Counted from the stretch's first letter, positions 17,811 to 26,458 are shown. The stretch is DNA of 64,000 nt from Candidatus Saccharimonadota bacterium (GCA_017540545.1 JAFYAV010000002.1:268402-332401), one strand, 5' to 3'. Made by a program: numbers and translations. Notes: a model not told the origin generated them from the letters alone.

Positions 17811-19751
17811 TTACGGCGCACTAATTTCGTAATGCAAAGTCTGATACGTCGCACCATCAATAACTTCAGTTCCAGCCACTGGGGTAGCCCCCACCTCAAT
17901 CGTAGTTATCTTTGACGCATCATTAATTGCCGCTGTTCTGCCCCTCAGAACACCATCATACATCGTAATATTCGGCGTCGTCGTGATGCCATAAGTTGTC
18001 CCTTGAATAACAGGAGTCGTCGAATCAATGCCATCACCGGACACGCCTATCGTAACGCTCCCCGAATCATTCTTTATACCTTCTTGCCTAGTCGCAACAA
18101 TAGTTCCGCCCTTCACTATCAAAGTGCCATTCTTTAGGTTATGCATAGTTGCCCGCTCTGAAGAGGAAGCTCTGAGATATGCATCGCCAGACAGCTCAAC
18201 GTGGCCGCCATTATTATAAATCGCCTGGCGCGTCCCCGTGGCAATGATTTGACCGCCACTCATATATAAGCTTGCGCCCACTTCATTGTCGAATACGCCA
18301 GCCCCCATCTTCGAAGTCAAAGTACCATTTGTTATTGTTACCGTTCCAAAATTATCAATAACCGGCTTATTTTGGACACCATCGTCACCCATTATGTAAT
18401 CGCCCAAATCAAATTCGATATCCATCCCCGCAGCAATCGTGATATTTTCATGCGTATCCTGGACTAGCTTAATCACTACTCTTCCTTGTATTTGCGCCGC
18501 TGCATTCAAACAATCCGCCAAAGTCTCGTAGCCAACTCCACCCACTTCACATACGCTATTATCTTCTCGCCAGTATGCATGCACTTCGATGTCTTCCGTC
18601 AACACTGAATTTGCATTTATGCGCGTTCCTTGACCGTCCTCTTCCGTAAACCAACCGCTAAACGTATAGCCACTTTTTACCGGAATCGGCAAGATATCTC
18701 CGATTCTACGCGACGCAATCACCGCTAATGGTGCCGGATCGGCACATCCTGCCACATCGTCACAATGTGCATGGAAGGTAATCGTTCGGCTATCGCTCTG
18801 ACCCATCTTGACATACAAATTTGATAACGTACCCCTTAGATACCTTAATGGGCTATTATTCGCATCCGCCGCCGCACCAAACCAAACCGCCGTATCAAAA
18901 TACTGCGACGTTCCACTCATATCCTGCAATTCCAAGAAGTCCCCATCGTCGAACGAGTAGTAAACTATCCCACCGACGCGCATTATTATCACCTTTTTAG
19001 TTTTATTGGCGGCCTTTTTTCTCATTTCCTTCACGCCATTGATTGTCTGAGTTATCTCTATGTCGTTGCCACTCCTGCGTACTACAATACCAGGATACCC
19101 CGACGACTCATCCTCGAGTTTTGAATTCATAAAAACAGCTTGGTTCACGTTACTATTCGGAGTATACGAATCAATCGTAAAACCAATCTCGTAGTCCTTA
19201 TCATAGTTTTCTTCAGAATATAACTTTACGCCAGTATCAATATAGGTAAGCCCCTGATTAGCGTAAGGGCAATCAGTCCCACCTGTTATCTCATTGCCAC
19301 CATTAAAAGTGCAAGCACCTGCCATCCTAAAGACCTCGTGCATTGCTACTTCTTCCCACTGCGCATACAAAGTTACCACTTCGCCATCCACCACCGTGCC
19401 ATCAAGAGCGTCCAAATCTCGCACTCTCTGGCCATTACTATACGCACGGCCACCATCACCGGCGTCCGCCAAAGTGTTCCATCCTACAAAAGAATATCCT
19501 TCGCGCGTGTAATTATTCAGCGTCAATGCCCGTTCGGTACCGTAAGTAAATTCCTGATCATCCATCTCCCCCTCTACCTCGTCATTCGCGTTTACATCGA
19601 AATGCACCATATAACGCGGCTTACGTATATTAATGGTCATCTTTACATTCTTGGCATCAATATATTTCGCCTGTGCACTCGGCGCATATGCTATGCATAA
19701 GCCGACCACCACCAATAGCATTGCCATCATCACCACCTTACGTCGCATCAT
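17811..19751 (-). CDS. Secreted surface protein with InlB B-repeats
   Basis: 646 residues with a signal peptide (VVMMAMLLVVVGLCIAYAPSAQA). Two Listeria-Bacteroides (Flg_new/InlB-B) repeats are visible: one near residues 48-135 (FTYGTERALTLNNYTREGYS then FVGWNTLADAG) and another around 355-400 (GYTFSGWFTEEDGQGTRI). Between them is a lectin/LamG-like stretch; the C-terminal 200 residues are beta-helix-like (VTITNGTLTS, then MSGGQIIATG). There is no LPxTG motif or C-terminal anchor. It overlaps the preceding gene by 4 nt. Confidence 0.75.
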   Translation of the reverse strand: MMRRKVVMMAMLLVVVGLCIAYAPSAQAKYIDAKNVKMTINIRKPRYMVHFDVNANDEVEGEMDDQEFTYGTERALTLNNYTREGYSFVGWNTLADAGDGGRAYSNGQRVRDLDALDGTVVDGEVVTLYAQWEEVAMHEVFRMAGACTFNGGNEITGGTDCPYANQGLTYIDTGVKLYSEENYDKDYEIGFTIDSYTPNSNVNQAVFMNSKLEDESSGYPGIVVRRSGNDIEITQTINGVKEMRKKAANKTKKVIIMRVGGIVYYSFDDGDFLELQDMSGTSQYFDTAVWFGAAADANNSPLRYLRGTLSNLYVKMGQSDSRTITFHAHCDDVAGCADPAPLAVIASRRIGDILPIPVKSGYTFSGWFTEEDGQGTRINANSVLTEDIEVHAYWREDNSVCEVGGVGYETLADCLNAAAQIQGRVVIKLVQDTHENITIAAGMDIEFDLGDYIMGDDGVQNKPVIDNFGTVTITNGTLTSKMGAGVFDNEVGASLYMSGGQIIATGTRQAIYNNGGHVELSGDAYLRASSSERATMHNLKNGTLIVKGGTIVATRQEGIKNDSGSVTIGVSGDGIDSTTPVIQGTTYGITTTPNITMYDGVLRGRTAAINDASKITTIEVGATPVAGTEVIDGATYQTLHYEISAP

Positions 19752-20263
19752 GCTCGTGGATCCTCCTGAGTGAACATAATAACCACGTCTATTTGCTCAC
19801 CATTTTCTGGCGTCGCCACCGCGTCATCTAGATCCGCTTGTAGCACTAAAGTGTGCTGTCGACTATTATTTGGCGCCTCAAACCCTAAAGCACCACCCGT
19901 GTTCGTAAAAATAACCGTACCATCATTCGGCTCCTGTAGAGAACCGCTCGCTAACCCAACTTTTATCCCCGCCGGAATGTTAGACACCTTTATCGCATAA
20001 GTACTCGATACATCCGAATTATTTGTCACAGTAACGGTATATGATTGCGCCGCGCCACCCGCAACCATGTTTACGGCTTCGCTCGCGCCGGCGACCTGCA
20101 CATCCCACTTCGCCACCTGCATATCTCCGTCGGTCGCATTAATGAGGCCGACCATCTTTGCCACTACAAAAATGCTCGCCGTCGCCACTGCCGTAATTGC
20201 GAGTAGCAACAACAACCCAAGCCCCAATTTCATAACTGAAATATGTTGCCTTCTTCTTCGCAC
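19748..20263 (-). CDS. TasA/camelysin-like exported protein
   Basis: 171 residues. A basic N-terminus and a hydrophobic segment (LGLGLLLLLAITAVATASIFVVAKMVG) lead into VAKWDVQVAGA and a beta-rich domain with SYTVTVTNNSDVSSTYAIKVSNIP. That is the layout of the TasA/CalY (M73) family, which forms extracellular fibres in Bacillus. Overlaps the InlB-repeat gene and starts 3 nt after the preceding gene ends, so it is part of one operon. Confidence 0.6.
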   Translation of the reverse strand: MRRRRQHISVMKLGLGLLLLLAITAVATASIFVVAKMVGLINATDGDMQVAKWDVQVAGASEAVNMVAGGAAQSYTVTVTNNSDVSSTYAIKVSNIPAGIKVGLASGSLQEPNDGTVIFTNTGGALGFEAPNNSRQHTLVLQADLDDAVATPENGEQIDVVIMFTQEDPRA

Positions 20264-20265
20264 GG

Positions 20266-21030
20266 CTACACTTCCTCGAAGTTCACCTTAATCCCTAAAT
20301 GATATTCAGATTCCATGTTCTCTCCGGCTTTCGTATCCTGACCGTCTTTTCCGTCCTCGTATGGCCACATCCAATCCAACGTATATGCATCCACCCCATC
20401 TATAGCCAATTGCTTCATCGATGTCGAAAGTTGCTTTGCGGATACCCACTCTGTCTCACTGCCAACCACATAGGCTCCCGCTCTCTTCAATCGGTATTTC
20501 ATATTTACGGCATATTCGGATTCTTCAGAGAATTCAATATTATATTGAATTTTATTGCTTGTCTCATTATGAACTTTAAAATCGTAGGAATTAGATACGC
20601 CCGGCGCAATCTTATTCGTGTATTCAAAGGCAGCGTTTTGGAAAATTTGTAGTTCTTTCTGGTAAACATATTTACCATTATCATCATCGACATAGACAAT
20701 ACCAGTAGTACTAATATCCATCGGCTCCGTGCTGCCATTTATTGTACTGCTGTAATAACTTTTGTACCCTTCCGAACCAGGAGTTAGATCGGCTATGCCG
20801 TCTGGCACTCCGTCGCCGTTTTTATCGCAATCATCGGGCTTACCGTCACCATCATTATCGCCACACAAACAACCAATCCTAATATCGAACACGTCGACAT
20901 TACCAGTCGGAATCTTTGTTGGCTCCGGTTGCGGTTTCAAGAGAAGCCATAATAGTATTACTATCGCAATTAACAGCAAAATAATTGCCGTATTCGCGAA
21001 TCTATTCCTTTTTAGCTCTCTTTTCTCCAT
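20266..21030 (-). CDS. Surface protein with calcium-binding type-3 repeat and TasA-like domain
   Basis: 254 residues. One membrane segment at about 13-33 (AIILLLIAIVILLWLLL) precedes an acidic Ca-binding segment DNDGDGKPDDCDKNGDGVPDG of the thrombospondin type 3 kind. The remaining region (APGVSNSYDFKVHNETSNKIQYNIEF) has the same NxTS-type beta-strand pattern as the neighbouring TasA-like proteins. Second gene of the four-gene operon; a two-state hairpin lies just upstream. Confidence 0.6.
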   Translation of the reverse strand: MEKRELKRNRFANTAIILLLIAIVILLWLLLKPQPEPTKIPTGNVDVFDIRIGCLCGDNDGDGKPDDCDKNGDGVPDGIADLTPGSEGYKSYYSSTINGSTEPMDISTTGIVYVDDDNGKYVYQKELQIFQNAAFEYTNKIAPGVSNSYDFKVHNETSNKIQYNIEFSEESEYAVNMKYRLKRAGAYVVGSETEWVSAKQLSTSMKQLAIDGVDAYTLDWMWPYEDGKDGQDTKAGENMESEYHLGIKVNFEEV

Positions 21031-21045
21031 TACTCTTTCTTTCAG

Positions 21046-21103
21046 CCCCCACGCAGAAGATAATCTCTCGCTTTATCCCCTGCGTGGAGGCTAAGCCTCC
21101 ACG
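21046..21103 (-). promoter_or_regulatory. Mutually exclusive RNA hairpins in a surface operon
   Basis: Hairpin 1 pairs 21103-21095 with 21091-21083 (9 bp, 3-nt loop). Hairpin 2 pairs 21090-21080 with 21056-21046 (11 bp, 23-nt loop). They share 21083-21090, so only one can form. One pair of hairpin 2 is G-U in the minus-strand RNA but C-A on the plus strand, which points to a minus-strand RNA function. It lies between the first and second genes and may set their ratio. Confidence 0.6.
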
Positions 21104-21119
21104 TTATGAATATTTCTTA

Positions 21120-21698
21120 TTATTCTGTTGGCTGTACTTGGACGCCAGAGATGTCGAATGAAATCTCCATCTTCTTGGGGTCTTCACCATTAGCAGTATC
21201 AGCGTTATCGCCAGCGACTACACTCTCATTATCGTCCTTAGTCTCATATGCCCAGTCCCAATAAACGTAGATAGTCCGCTCTGCTGCACCTGGCGTCAAT
21301 GTGCCAGTGATGGCAGCACTTGTGCTAAAAGCATCTGTATGATTAGCGTCCTTATAGAGCTTCAAGTTCGTCGGCTGATTCGTAACGGTCTTCGGCTTAA
21401 TTGTATAATTTACGCCAACCTCGCTATTTGCATTTGAAATCTTGATTGGACATTTGCCAGAAGTACCTGGCGCAATTTTACCCGCAACCAAAGTATCTGC
21501 ATTGTAGTTCTTGTCTAGTTCACAAGTAATGGTCGTATTTGCATTATCTGTTTCAAATGCCCATTTCGCGACAGTAGCACTACCGTTACCGCTCGTTATA
21601 CTTGCAATATATTTCGCATATACGCCGGCAGCTAAGCCTACCGCCACAATACCTAACACGATCAACGCAGCAACGGCCGTTTTCTTTTTCTTGCTCAT
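21120..21698 (-). CDS. TasA/camelysin-like major surface protein candidate
   Basis: 192 residues. MSKKKKTAVAALIVLGIVAVGLAAGVYAKYIAS is a signal peptide of the kind cut by SipW-type peptidases; then GNGSATVAKWAFE and a beta-sandwich (GKIAPGTSGKCPIKISNANSEVGVNYTI) follow the TasA/CalY plan. One disulphide looks possible (CELD...CPIK). It has the best ribosome site of the cluster (GGAGG) and heads a four-gene operon. No SipW-like peptidase or sortase is in the window. Confidence 0.68.
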   Translation of the reverse strand: MSKKKKTAVAALIVLGIVAVGLAAGVYAKYIASITSGNGSATVAKWAFETDNANTTITCELDKNYNADTLVAGKIAPGTSGKCPIKISNANSEVGVNYTIKPKTVTNQPTNLKLYKDANHTDAFSTSAAITGTLTPGAAERTIYVYWDWAYETKDDNESVVAGDNADTANGEDPKKMEISFDISGVQVQPTE

Positions 21699-21798
21699 TT
21701 TTCCTCCACTTTTCCTCGTCTTACCGAGGTTATTATTGTTACATTAATAATAACATAAGCCACATCATTTTGGCATTACCGTTTTCATGGAATAATCA

Positions 21799-21830
21799 TC
21801 AAAAAATCCCCCTTTTTGGGGGATTTTTAT
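21799..21830. terminator. Terminator after rplU
   Basis: A 7-bp stem, ATCCCCC (21806-21812) with GGGGGAT (21818-21824), has a 5-nt loop and is flanked by A and T tracts on both sides. On the minus strand it ends the rplU transcript. Confidence 0.88.
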
Positions 21831-21831
21831 G

Positions 21832-22143
21832 TTATTTACCAATACTCTCGATTTCGATTTCTGAGTATTTCTGGCGATGACCAGTCTCAGTATGAACACG
21901 TTTCTTGGAGTGGTAACGGATAACGCGAATCTTGTCGCCAGCTACCTTCGCATTTACGACCTTCGCCTTCACCTTTACTCCCTTTACGATAGGATCACCA
22001 ATAGTGGTTTTATCACCATCAATTACGAGTAAAGCATCTAAAGCGAGATCTTTAGTTCCTTCCGGGAGGAGGTCCACACGGAGGGTCTCTTTTTCAGCGA
22101 CAATATATTGCTTGCCACCAACCTTTATGACTGCTTTTTTCAT
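21832..22143 (-). CDS. rplU: 50S ribosomal protein L21
   Basis: 103 residues, full length. KAVIKVGGKQYIVAEKETLRVDLLP at the start and GDKIRVIRYHSKKRVHTETGHRQKYSEIEIESI at the end are the L21 signature. It is transcribed alone: TTGAAA (22195-22190), a 17-bp spacer and TATAAT (22172-22167) precede it, AAAGGA is the ribosome site, and a terminator follows. It is separated from rpmA, unlike the standard rplU-rpmA pair. Confidence 0.97.
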   Translation of the reverse strand: MKKAVIKVGGKQYIVAEKETLRVDLLPEGTKDLALDALLVIDGDKTTIGDPIVKGVKVKAKVVNAKVAGDKIRVIRYHSKKRVHTETGHRQKYSEIEIESIGK

Positions 22144-22166
22144 AAAATTCCTTTATTACTTGCGAA

Positions 22167-22195
22167 ATTATAGCAAAAATGGTCCTCTTTTTCAA
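22167..22195 (-). promoter_or_regulatory. rplU promoter
   Basis: TTGAAA at 22195-22190 and TGCTATAAT (hexamer 22172-22167) are separated by 17 bp. The leader is about 15-20 nt and carries an AAAGGA ribosome site. Confidence 0.8.
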
Positions 22196-22207
22196 GCCTA
22201 AGCACAA

Positions 22208-22240
22208 AATAGGCGCCGGGATACCCGTACCGGCGTCTAT
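22208..22240 (-). terminator. Probable terminator of the LPNTG surface gene
   Basis: A GC-rich inverted repeat (GCCGG against CCGGC with extended flanking pairs) about 40 nt beyond the stop codon, followed on the minus strand by TATTTTG. The tract is short, so termination may be partial. Confidence 0.6.
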
Positions 22241-22281
22241 TTGTTTAAGAAATGCTATAAAAGGAGCTTCGCAAATCTTTA

Positions 22282-23919
22282 TTATTTCTTGTCGTCGCTA
22301 CCGTGCTTTACTTCTTTTTGTACCGCACTAACTTCTTTTTGGCTACGATACCAGTAAGTCACACCGGTCACCACACAGAACGCGGCTACAACCGCTAAAG
22401 CAATTTCGCCTGGGCCAGTATTCGGCAAATACGCAACTGGCTCTGGAGTCTTTTTGCATTGTGGCAAGTCTTTATATTTCTCTTGGTCGCAACATTCAGT
22501 CTTCACAGAACCGTCTTCATTTAGACACGGATCCGGCTCTTCCTTACATTGTGGCAAATCTTTGTATTTTTCTTGGTCGCAACATTCAGTCTTCACGGAA
22601 CCGTCTTCATTTAGACATGGATCCGGCTCTTCTGTACATTGTGGCAAATTTTTATACTTGTCCTGGTCGCAGCATTCAGTCTTAACCTTACCATCGTCAT
22701 CGAGGCACGGATCTTTTGGCTCTTCCTTACATTGTGGCAAATTTTTATACTTGTCCTGGTCACAACACTCAGTCTTCACGGAACCGTCTTCATTTAGACA
22801 TGGATCCTTCTTCGTTTCGCAAGTCTTATCAACCCTAATCGTCGCAGTTGAAGTTGCTGTGCCAGTCTCGGTCGTAGTAACACGTATGGTGTTCTTGAAG
22901 TTGTTTGCACCACAATTACCGTTTTTTACGATGTCATTATCAACTTTCGCTTTGTAAGTAATCGTGCCAGTCACCCCTTCACCAAACAGACCGGTATTCA
23001 CGCCATTTTTAACGAGCGCGTCACTAAGACTCCTAGTTTTTTTCGTGCCGTTATCATAAAGCTTAACGCTACCCGAAACCAAAGTTACGCCATCAGGAAG
23101 TGTGTCACGGAAAGTTACAGCGTTCAAATCGCGAGTACCATTATTCTTGAAAGTAATTTTATAAGTCAACGTATCACCCGGCTTCGCCGTCACGTTACTA
23201 AAGAAGTTCTTACCATCCAACGATACACTCTTCGAAATAGTGGAGCTAGCCTGCTCCGCGCGGAGCTCATAGATAATATGACCAGAATATTCGCTACAAC
23301 CGGGGATAACACCATTCAGCTTGTTATAGCCAATATAGACACCATCTGCAGTAAAAATCTGCTCGCCAAGGCCAGTGCCGTTTAGCTTCCCTTGATTATA
23401 GATCATAATCCTGCCAACGACTCTCATCTGAATATCTTTTTTAGAATCGGTGGTGAAATAAGCTTCATCCCAAACTTTTGCAGGCGAAGTAGTCGTTGAA
23501 GAAATGGTTGCACTCACTTTGCCTTTAGCTGACGAATTAACCTTAGCAGGAAAACTACTGCGAATTCTTGTCTTCATCGCAATACCCTTACCGCCATTCT
23601 CATTAGTATTAGTAGCTGCATTATTATGGTAGAAGATATATACCTGATAAGTCTTGCCTGGGACAACCTTTAATTGATTTACCCACTGCTTGCCACCTTT
23701 TTCGGCAACGCGCACGAAATCTCGCTCATCACCAATCACATTATTGTCAGTAATGGAGTTGAAAGTCGCATGGTCAGCCGGCTTCTTCATCGTATAGGTA
23801 GGGCGACTCGGCCCATACGCATACGATGATGCTACTGGCATCAGCAACGCGGTTGCTATTGCGGAAATACCAACAGCAACTAGTTTGCGCTTAAAGTTAG
23901 TATTGATTTGTTTTTGCAT
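22282..23919 (-). CDS. LPxTG-anchored surface protein with DUF11 domain and cysteine repeats
   Basis: 545 residues. A signal peptide (VGISAIATALLMPVASSYA) comes first. The N-terminal half is a globular ectodomain; around residues 235-330 lies a DUF11-type domain (AKPGDTLTYKITFKNNGTRDLNAVTFRDTLPDG). Four near-identical 30-residue repeats DPCLNEDGSVKTECCDQ...YKDLPQC carry four Cys each. The end has LPNTG, a membrane helix and a basic tail, a sortase substrate. No sortase gene is in the window. A genuine single-protein unit flanked by its own terminator. Confidence 0.9.
   Translation of the reverse strand: MQKQINTNFKRKLVAVGISAIATALLMPVASSYAYGPSRPTYTMKKPADHATFNSITDNNVIGDERDFVRVAEKGGKQWVNQLKVVPGKTYQVYIFYHNNAATNTNENGGKGIAMKTRIRSSFPAKVNSSAKGKVSATISSTTTSPAKVWDEAYFTTDSKKDIQMRVVGRIMIYNQGKLNGTGLGEQIFTADGVYIGYNKLNGVIPGCSEYSGHIIYELRAEQASSTISKSVSLDGKNFFSNVTAKPGDTLTYKITFKNNGTRDLNAVTFRDTLPDGVTLVSGSVKLYDNGTKKTRSLSDALVKNGVNTGLFGEGVTGTITYKAKVDNDIVKNGNCGANNFKNTIRVTTTETGTATSTATIRVDKTCETKKDPCLNEDGSVKTECCDQDKYKNLPQCKEEPKDPCLDDDGKVKTECCDQDKYKNLPQCTEEPDPCLNEDGSVKTECCDQEKYKDLPQCKEEPDPCLNEDGSVKTECCDQEKYKDLPQCKKTPEPVAYLPNTGPGEIALAVVAAFCVVTGVTYWYRSQKEVSAVQKEVKHGSDDKK
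22455..22806 (-). repeat. Four in-frame 90-nt cysteine-rich tandem repeats
   Basis: Each unit encodes C-x(11)-CC-x(10)-C with an acidic start DPCLNEDG and end LPQCKEEP. Units differ at few positions (NEDG or DDDG, QEKYKDL or QDKYKNL), indicating recent duplication. Probably a rigid disulphide-bonded stalk between the adhesive head and the wall anchor. Confidence 0.9.
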
Positions 23920-23941
23920 GTTTTTCGCTCCTTTTACTTCC

Positions 23942-25909
23942 CTAATCCATATCTAATAATGCATCCACGTCAGTCTTCCCGGAACTATCGGTATGCTCTT
24001 CGATAGCATTATCGGACTGTTTCTCAACACTCTGAGCCGCCTGCTCGCTCTTCTGACTATCCTCATGCCGCTGATCACTATCAGATTTTTCCTGTTCGGC
24101 TCGTTGTTGCCCCTCGCTGCTTCTGGATTCATCATTTGCATGTTCTTGTGAAGCTGGCTCATGGGATTCACTACTGCCGCCATCGTCGTGGCTACTGCTT
24201 TCACTACTACTGCTTTCGCTACCACCGCCATCGTCGTGGCTACTGCTTTCGCTACTACTGCCTTCGCTACCACCGCTGTCGTGGCCACCATCGTCATCGT
24301 CGTGGCTACTGCTTTCACTATTGTCACCTTCGAGACTCGGGTCTTCCGTCGCTTCCGTCGATTGGCCTCCATCGCCCTTCGGTCTCCCGTCTTCATCTAT
24401 GCCTTCCATTGCATCGGGCTCTTCAGTTACATCATCTGCTGAGCCTGGACCCGTATCGTCTTGCCATTCTGTAGTATCGGTCCCCTCGAATGTCTTTCCG
24501 GGATCGAGGTCCTTCTTTTCATCGAGCTCTTCTGGGGTTTCTTCTTCATCTTTATCTGGATCTTCGGTGACTGGGCCTGGCCCCGTGTCTGGCCACTCTG
24601 TCGTATCAGTGCCATCAAATACATCTTCCGGGACGAAGAGTTTCTTAACAGAGTTAGACGGCTGCTCCTCTTCCGGAAGCTCTTCCTTTGTTTCATAATA
24701 CGATATTAATATGCCCTCATTCTCTTCTTGGATCTCAATTACGGCCTGACCACAATTCAACTTAATCTTGAGTTCGGAGCCGTTCTTGAAGTGTGCCACT
24801 ATAACCCTCGTATTATCCTCAACGGTTTCACAAAAGACAACGCGCGAATTTTTGGAATTAATCGTCTCTCCATCAGACGCCGACGACACCATATACTCGT
24901 TGTAGCATCTACCATCTACAGTGCCGTTCTCCGTCGACTCCAATTCACTCATGAAGTGTTCATATATTTTCTGATGAACGCTCGGATCTTCCGCCATCAT
25001 CGTTTGCAACTCTGCGCAACTTTTCCCTACGAGTTCTGGCAACTTGTCCTTATCGTCTAGTTTTTCATAATACGCAGCTAGCACCGGAGCCATATTGCGC
25101 ACGTTCTTGTCAATATCGCCACGATAATCACCAGACTCTTTGTATTCAATCGGAGCAACGAAGTTTACTGGATTAGACTTTTCTGGATTCGGCTTCGTAC
25201 CGGTCTCCGCATCCGCATAGAGCCCCCGATAGTTATCGGCCACCTTAAGGCTTTCGCTCTCTTCGGCTGCTGCTTCCGCTATAATCGCATCGAGATTTGC
25301 GTCGCTAAGTGCGTCAGATCGTATCTCTTGACTATACTCGTCGAGCGCTTCGTCAATCCCCATTGCCATGCCATCTGCCGCATCACCAGCGCTCATTTCA
25401 GTCCGCGTTCCGTTCTCCCGCAACTTCTTAAGTCTACCGGCTGGTCCTACGCCAAAGGCAGCACCAATCCCGCCAATCGCGATACCAACAGCAGCCGCAA
25501 CGGCTAACACTCTCACGCCAATTCTTCTCCAGAGCGACACATTTCGCCTTCTCTCTGCACCCCCCTCTTGTTGAGCTGCCTGTTCGCCACTTTCACTAGA
25601 GTCACCCTCCGACGTGTCAGCTGGAGCTTGCTCCTGAGCTGGCGACTCCTGACCCTGCGCCGGGCTATTCTCATTTGCACGAATCTCCTCGGCTTTTGCC
25701 TGAATTTTAGCAGCCACATCGCTACTAACTCTTTCTCCGTAAAGATCGGCCCAGTCTATTGCACCTATAGCCGGATCAGCCTGACGCAACTCCGCTATAG
25801 CCTGCGCTACATATTTTACCGGTACTTCACCGAACTTATTCCAGTCAAACTCCTGCGGATTTTCCGCCTCATGTCTTGGGTTATTTCCCCCAGTTTGCTC
25901 TCCAGCCAT
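23942..25909 (-). CDS. Membrane protein with Ser/Asp/His-rich C-terminal repeats
   Basis: 655 residues. An N-terminal soluble part of about 120 residues precedes one membrane segment (VRVLAVAAAVGIAIGGIGAAFG). A globular acidic domain spans about 170-420. The tail repeats the unit SSSESSSHDDGG several times, then a highly charged Gln/Glu/Ser stretch. No sortase signal. The repeat resembles metal-binding or disordered spacer sequence. I do not recognise the globular domain. The start is supported by AAAGGA and a promoter at 25983-25954. Confidence 0.6.
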   Translation of the reverse strand: MAGEQTGGNNPRHEAENPQEFDWNKFGEVPVKYVAQAIAELRQADPAIGAIDWADLYGERVSSDVAAKIQAKAEEIRANENSPAQGQESPAQEQAPADTSEGDSSESGEQAAQQEGGAERRRNVSLWRRIGVRVLAVAAAVGIAIGGIGAAFGVGPAGRLKKLRENGTRTEMSAGDAADGMAMGIDEALDEYSQEIRSDALSDANLDAIIAEAAAEESESLKVADNYRGLYADAETGTKPNPEKSNPVNFVAPIEYKESGDYRGDIDKNVRNMAPVLAAYYEKLDDKDKLPELVGKSCAELQTMMAEDPSVHQKIYEHFMSELESTENGTVDGRCYNEYMVSSASDGETINSKNSRVVFCETVEDNTRVIVAHFKNGSELKIKLNCGQAVIEIQEENEGILISYYETKEELPEEEQPSNSVKKLFVPEDVFDGTDTTEWPDTGPGPVTEDPDKDEEETPEELDEKKDLDPGKTFEGTDTTEWQDDTGPGSADDVTEEPDAMEGIDEDGRPKGDGGQSTEATEDPSLEGDNSESSSHDDDDGGHDSGGSEGSSSESSSHDDGGGSESSSSESSSHDDGGSSESHEPASQEHANDESRSSEGQQRAEQEKSDSDQRHEDSQKSEQAAQSVEKQSDNAIEEHTDSSGKTDVDALLDMD

Positions 25910-25953
25910 TTCTCTTATTCCTTTAATTTTTATTTTGACCTTATTTTGCCATC

Positions 25954-25983
25954 ATCTTACCACTAGCATTTTCGTTTTGTCAA
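25954..25983 (-). promoter_or_regulatory. Full sigma-70-type promoter
   Basis: TTGACA at 25983-25978, an 18-bp spacer and TAAGAT at 25959-25954 precede the Ser/Asp/His-repeat gene. The leader is about 40 nt with an AAAGGA site. Confidence 0.75.
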
Positions 25984-26002
25984 TAGTTACGTCACAACAA
26001 AA

Positions 26003-26032
26003 AAGAGACCAGGTCTAGTCGCTTGGTCTCTT
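26003..26032. terminator. Terminator after the 89-residue gene
   Basis: A 9-bp stem (26003-26011 with 26024-26032) followed on the minus strand by six T residues ends the transcript of the gene at 26098-26367. Confidence 0.85.
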
Positions 26033-26097
26033 TCTCTGTTGTTTATCTTATCTTATAGGCATATCTCCTTAACTTATTTCATCTTCTGCCTGTCTAA

Positions 26098-26367
26098 TTA
26101 GGAAAACAGGTTGGCAACTCGCAATAGTCCCCTACCGCGTTTGCCTAATATAGGTTTGCGCTTAGCAATCTCTATATTTGCATTCTTGCCGTTTTTAACG
26201 AAAGTCATCTTTAAATCTTCATAGCGTAACTCGCCTAGTTCGCTCGCTTCTTCGATTTCTTTCTTGAGCTGAGCCTCGTTTTTATCTTTTTGTTTTTTGA
26301 ATTCCTTTTCGTTATCCACGACCCCGTCCGCATCGTCTGGGATAGTCATAGTTGCATATTTACTCAT
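26098..26367 (-). CDS. Small highly charged protein, unknown
   Basis: 89 residues, rich in Lys and Glu (KEFKKQKDKNEAQLKKEIEEAS), ending in a basic tail KRKPILGKRGRGLLRVANL. No signal peptide or membrane segment. Independent promoter, ribosome site (AAAGGA) and terminator argue that it is expressed. I do not recognise it. Confidence 0.62.
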   Translation of the reverse strand: MSKYATMTIPDDADGVVDNEKEFKKQKDKNEAQLKKEIEEASELGELRYEDLKMTFVKNGKNANIEIAKRKPILGKRGRGLLRVANLFS

Positions 26368-26458
26368 TTTTTATTTTTCCTTTCTTTTTTGAACTATTCC
26401 TATACCCGATTTGGAATTTTTTGTTGTGTTTGTGTTGGTTTTCGTTCCAACTGTCTTC

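Noticed and set aside
21806..21824. Part of a riboswitch for the TasA-like gene
   Set aside because: Its position at 8 nt after rplU and the flanking T tracts identify a simple terminator.
24136..24474. Plus-strand open frames with His/Tyr/Val repeats
   Set aside because: They mirror the Ser/Asp/His repeats of the minus-strand gene and have no start signals.
17811..26367. Prophage or integrated element
   Set aside because: No integrase, attachment repeats or phage structural genes; ribosomal gene rplU lies inside.
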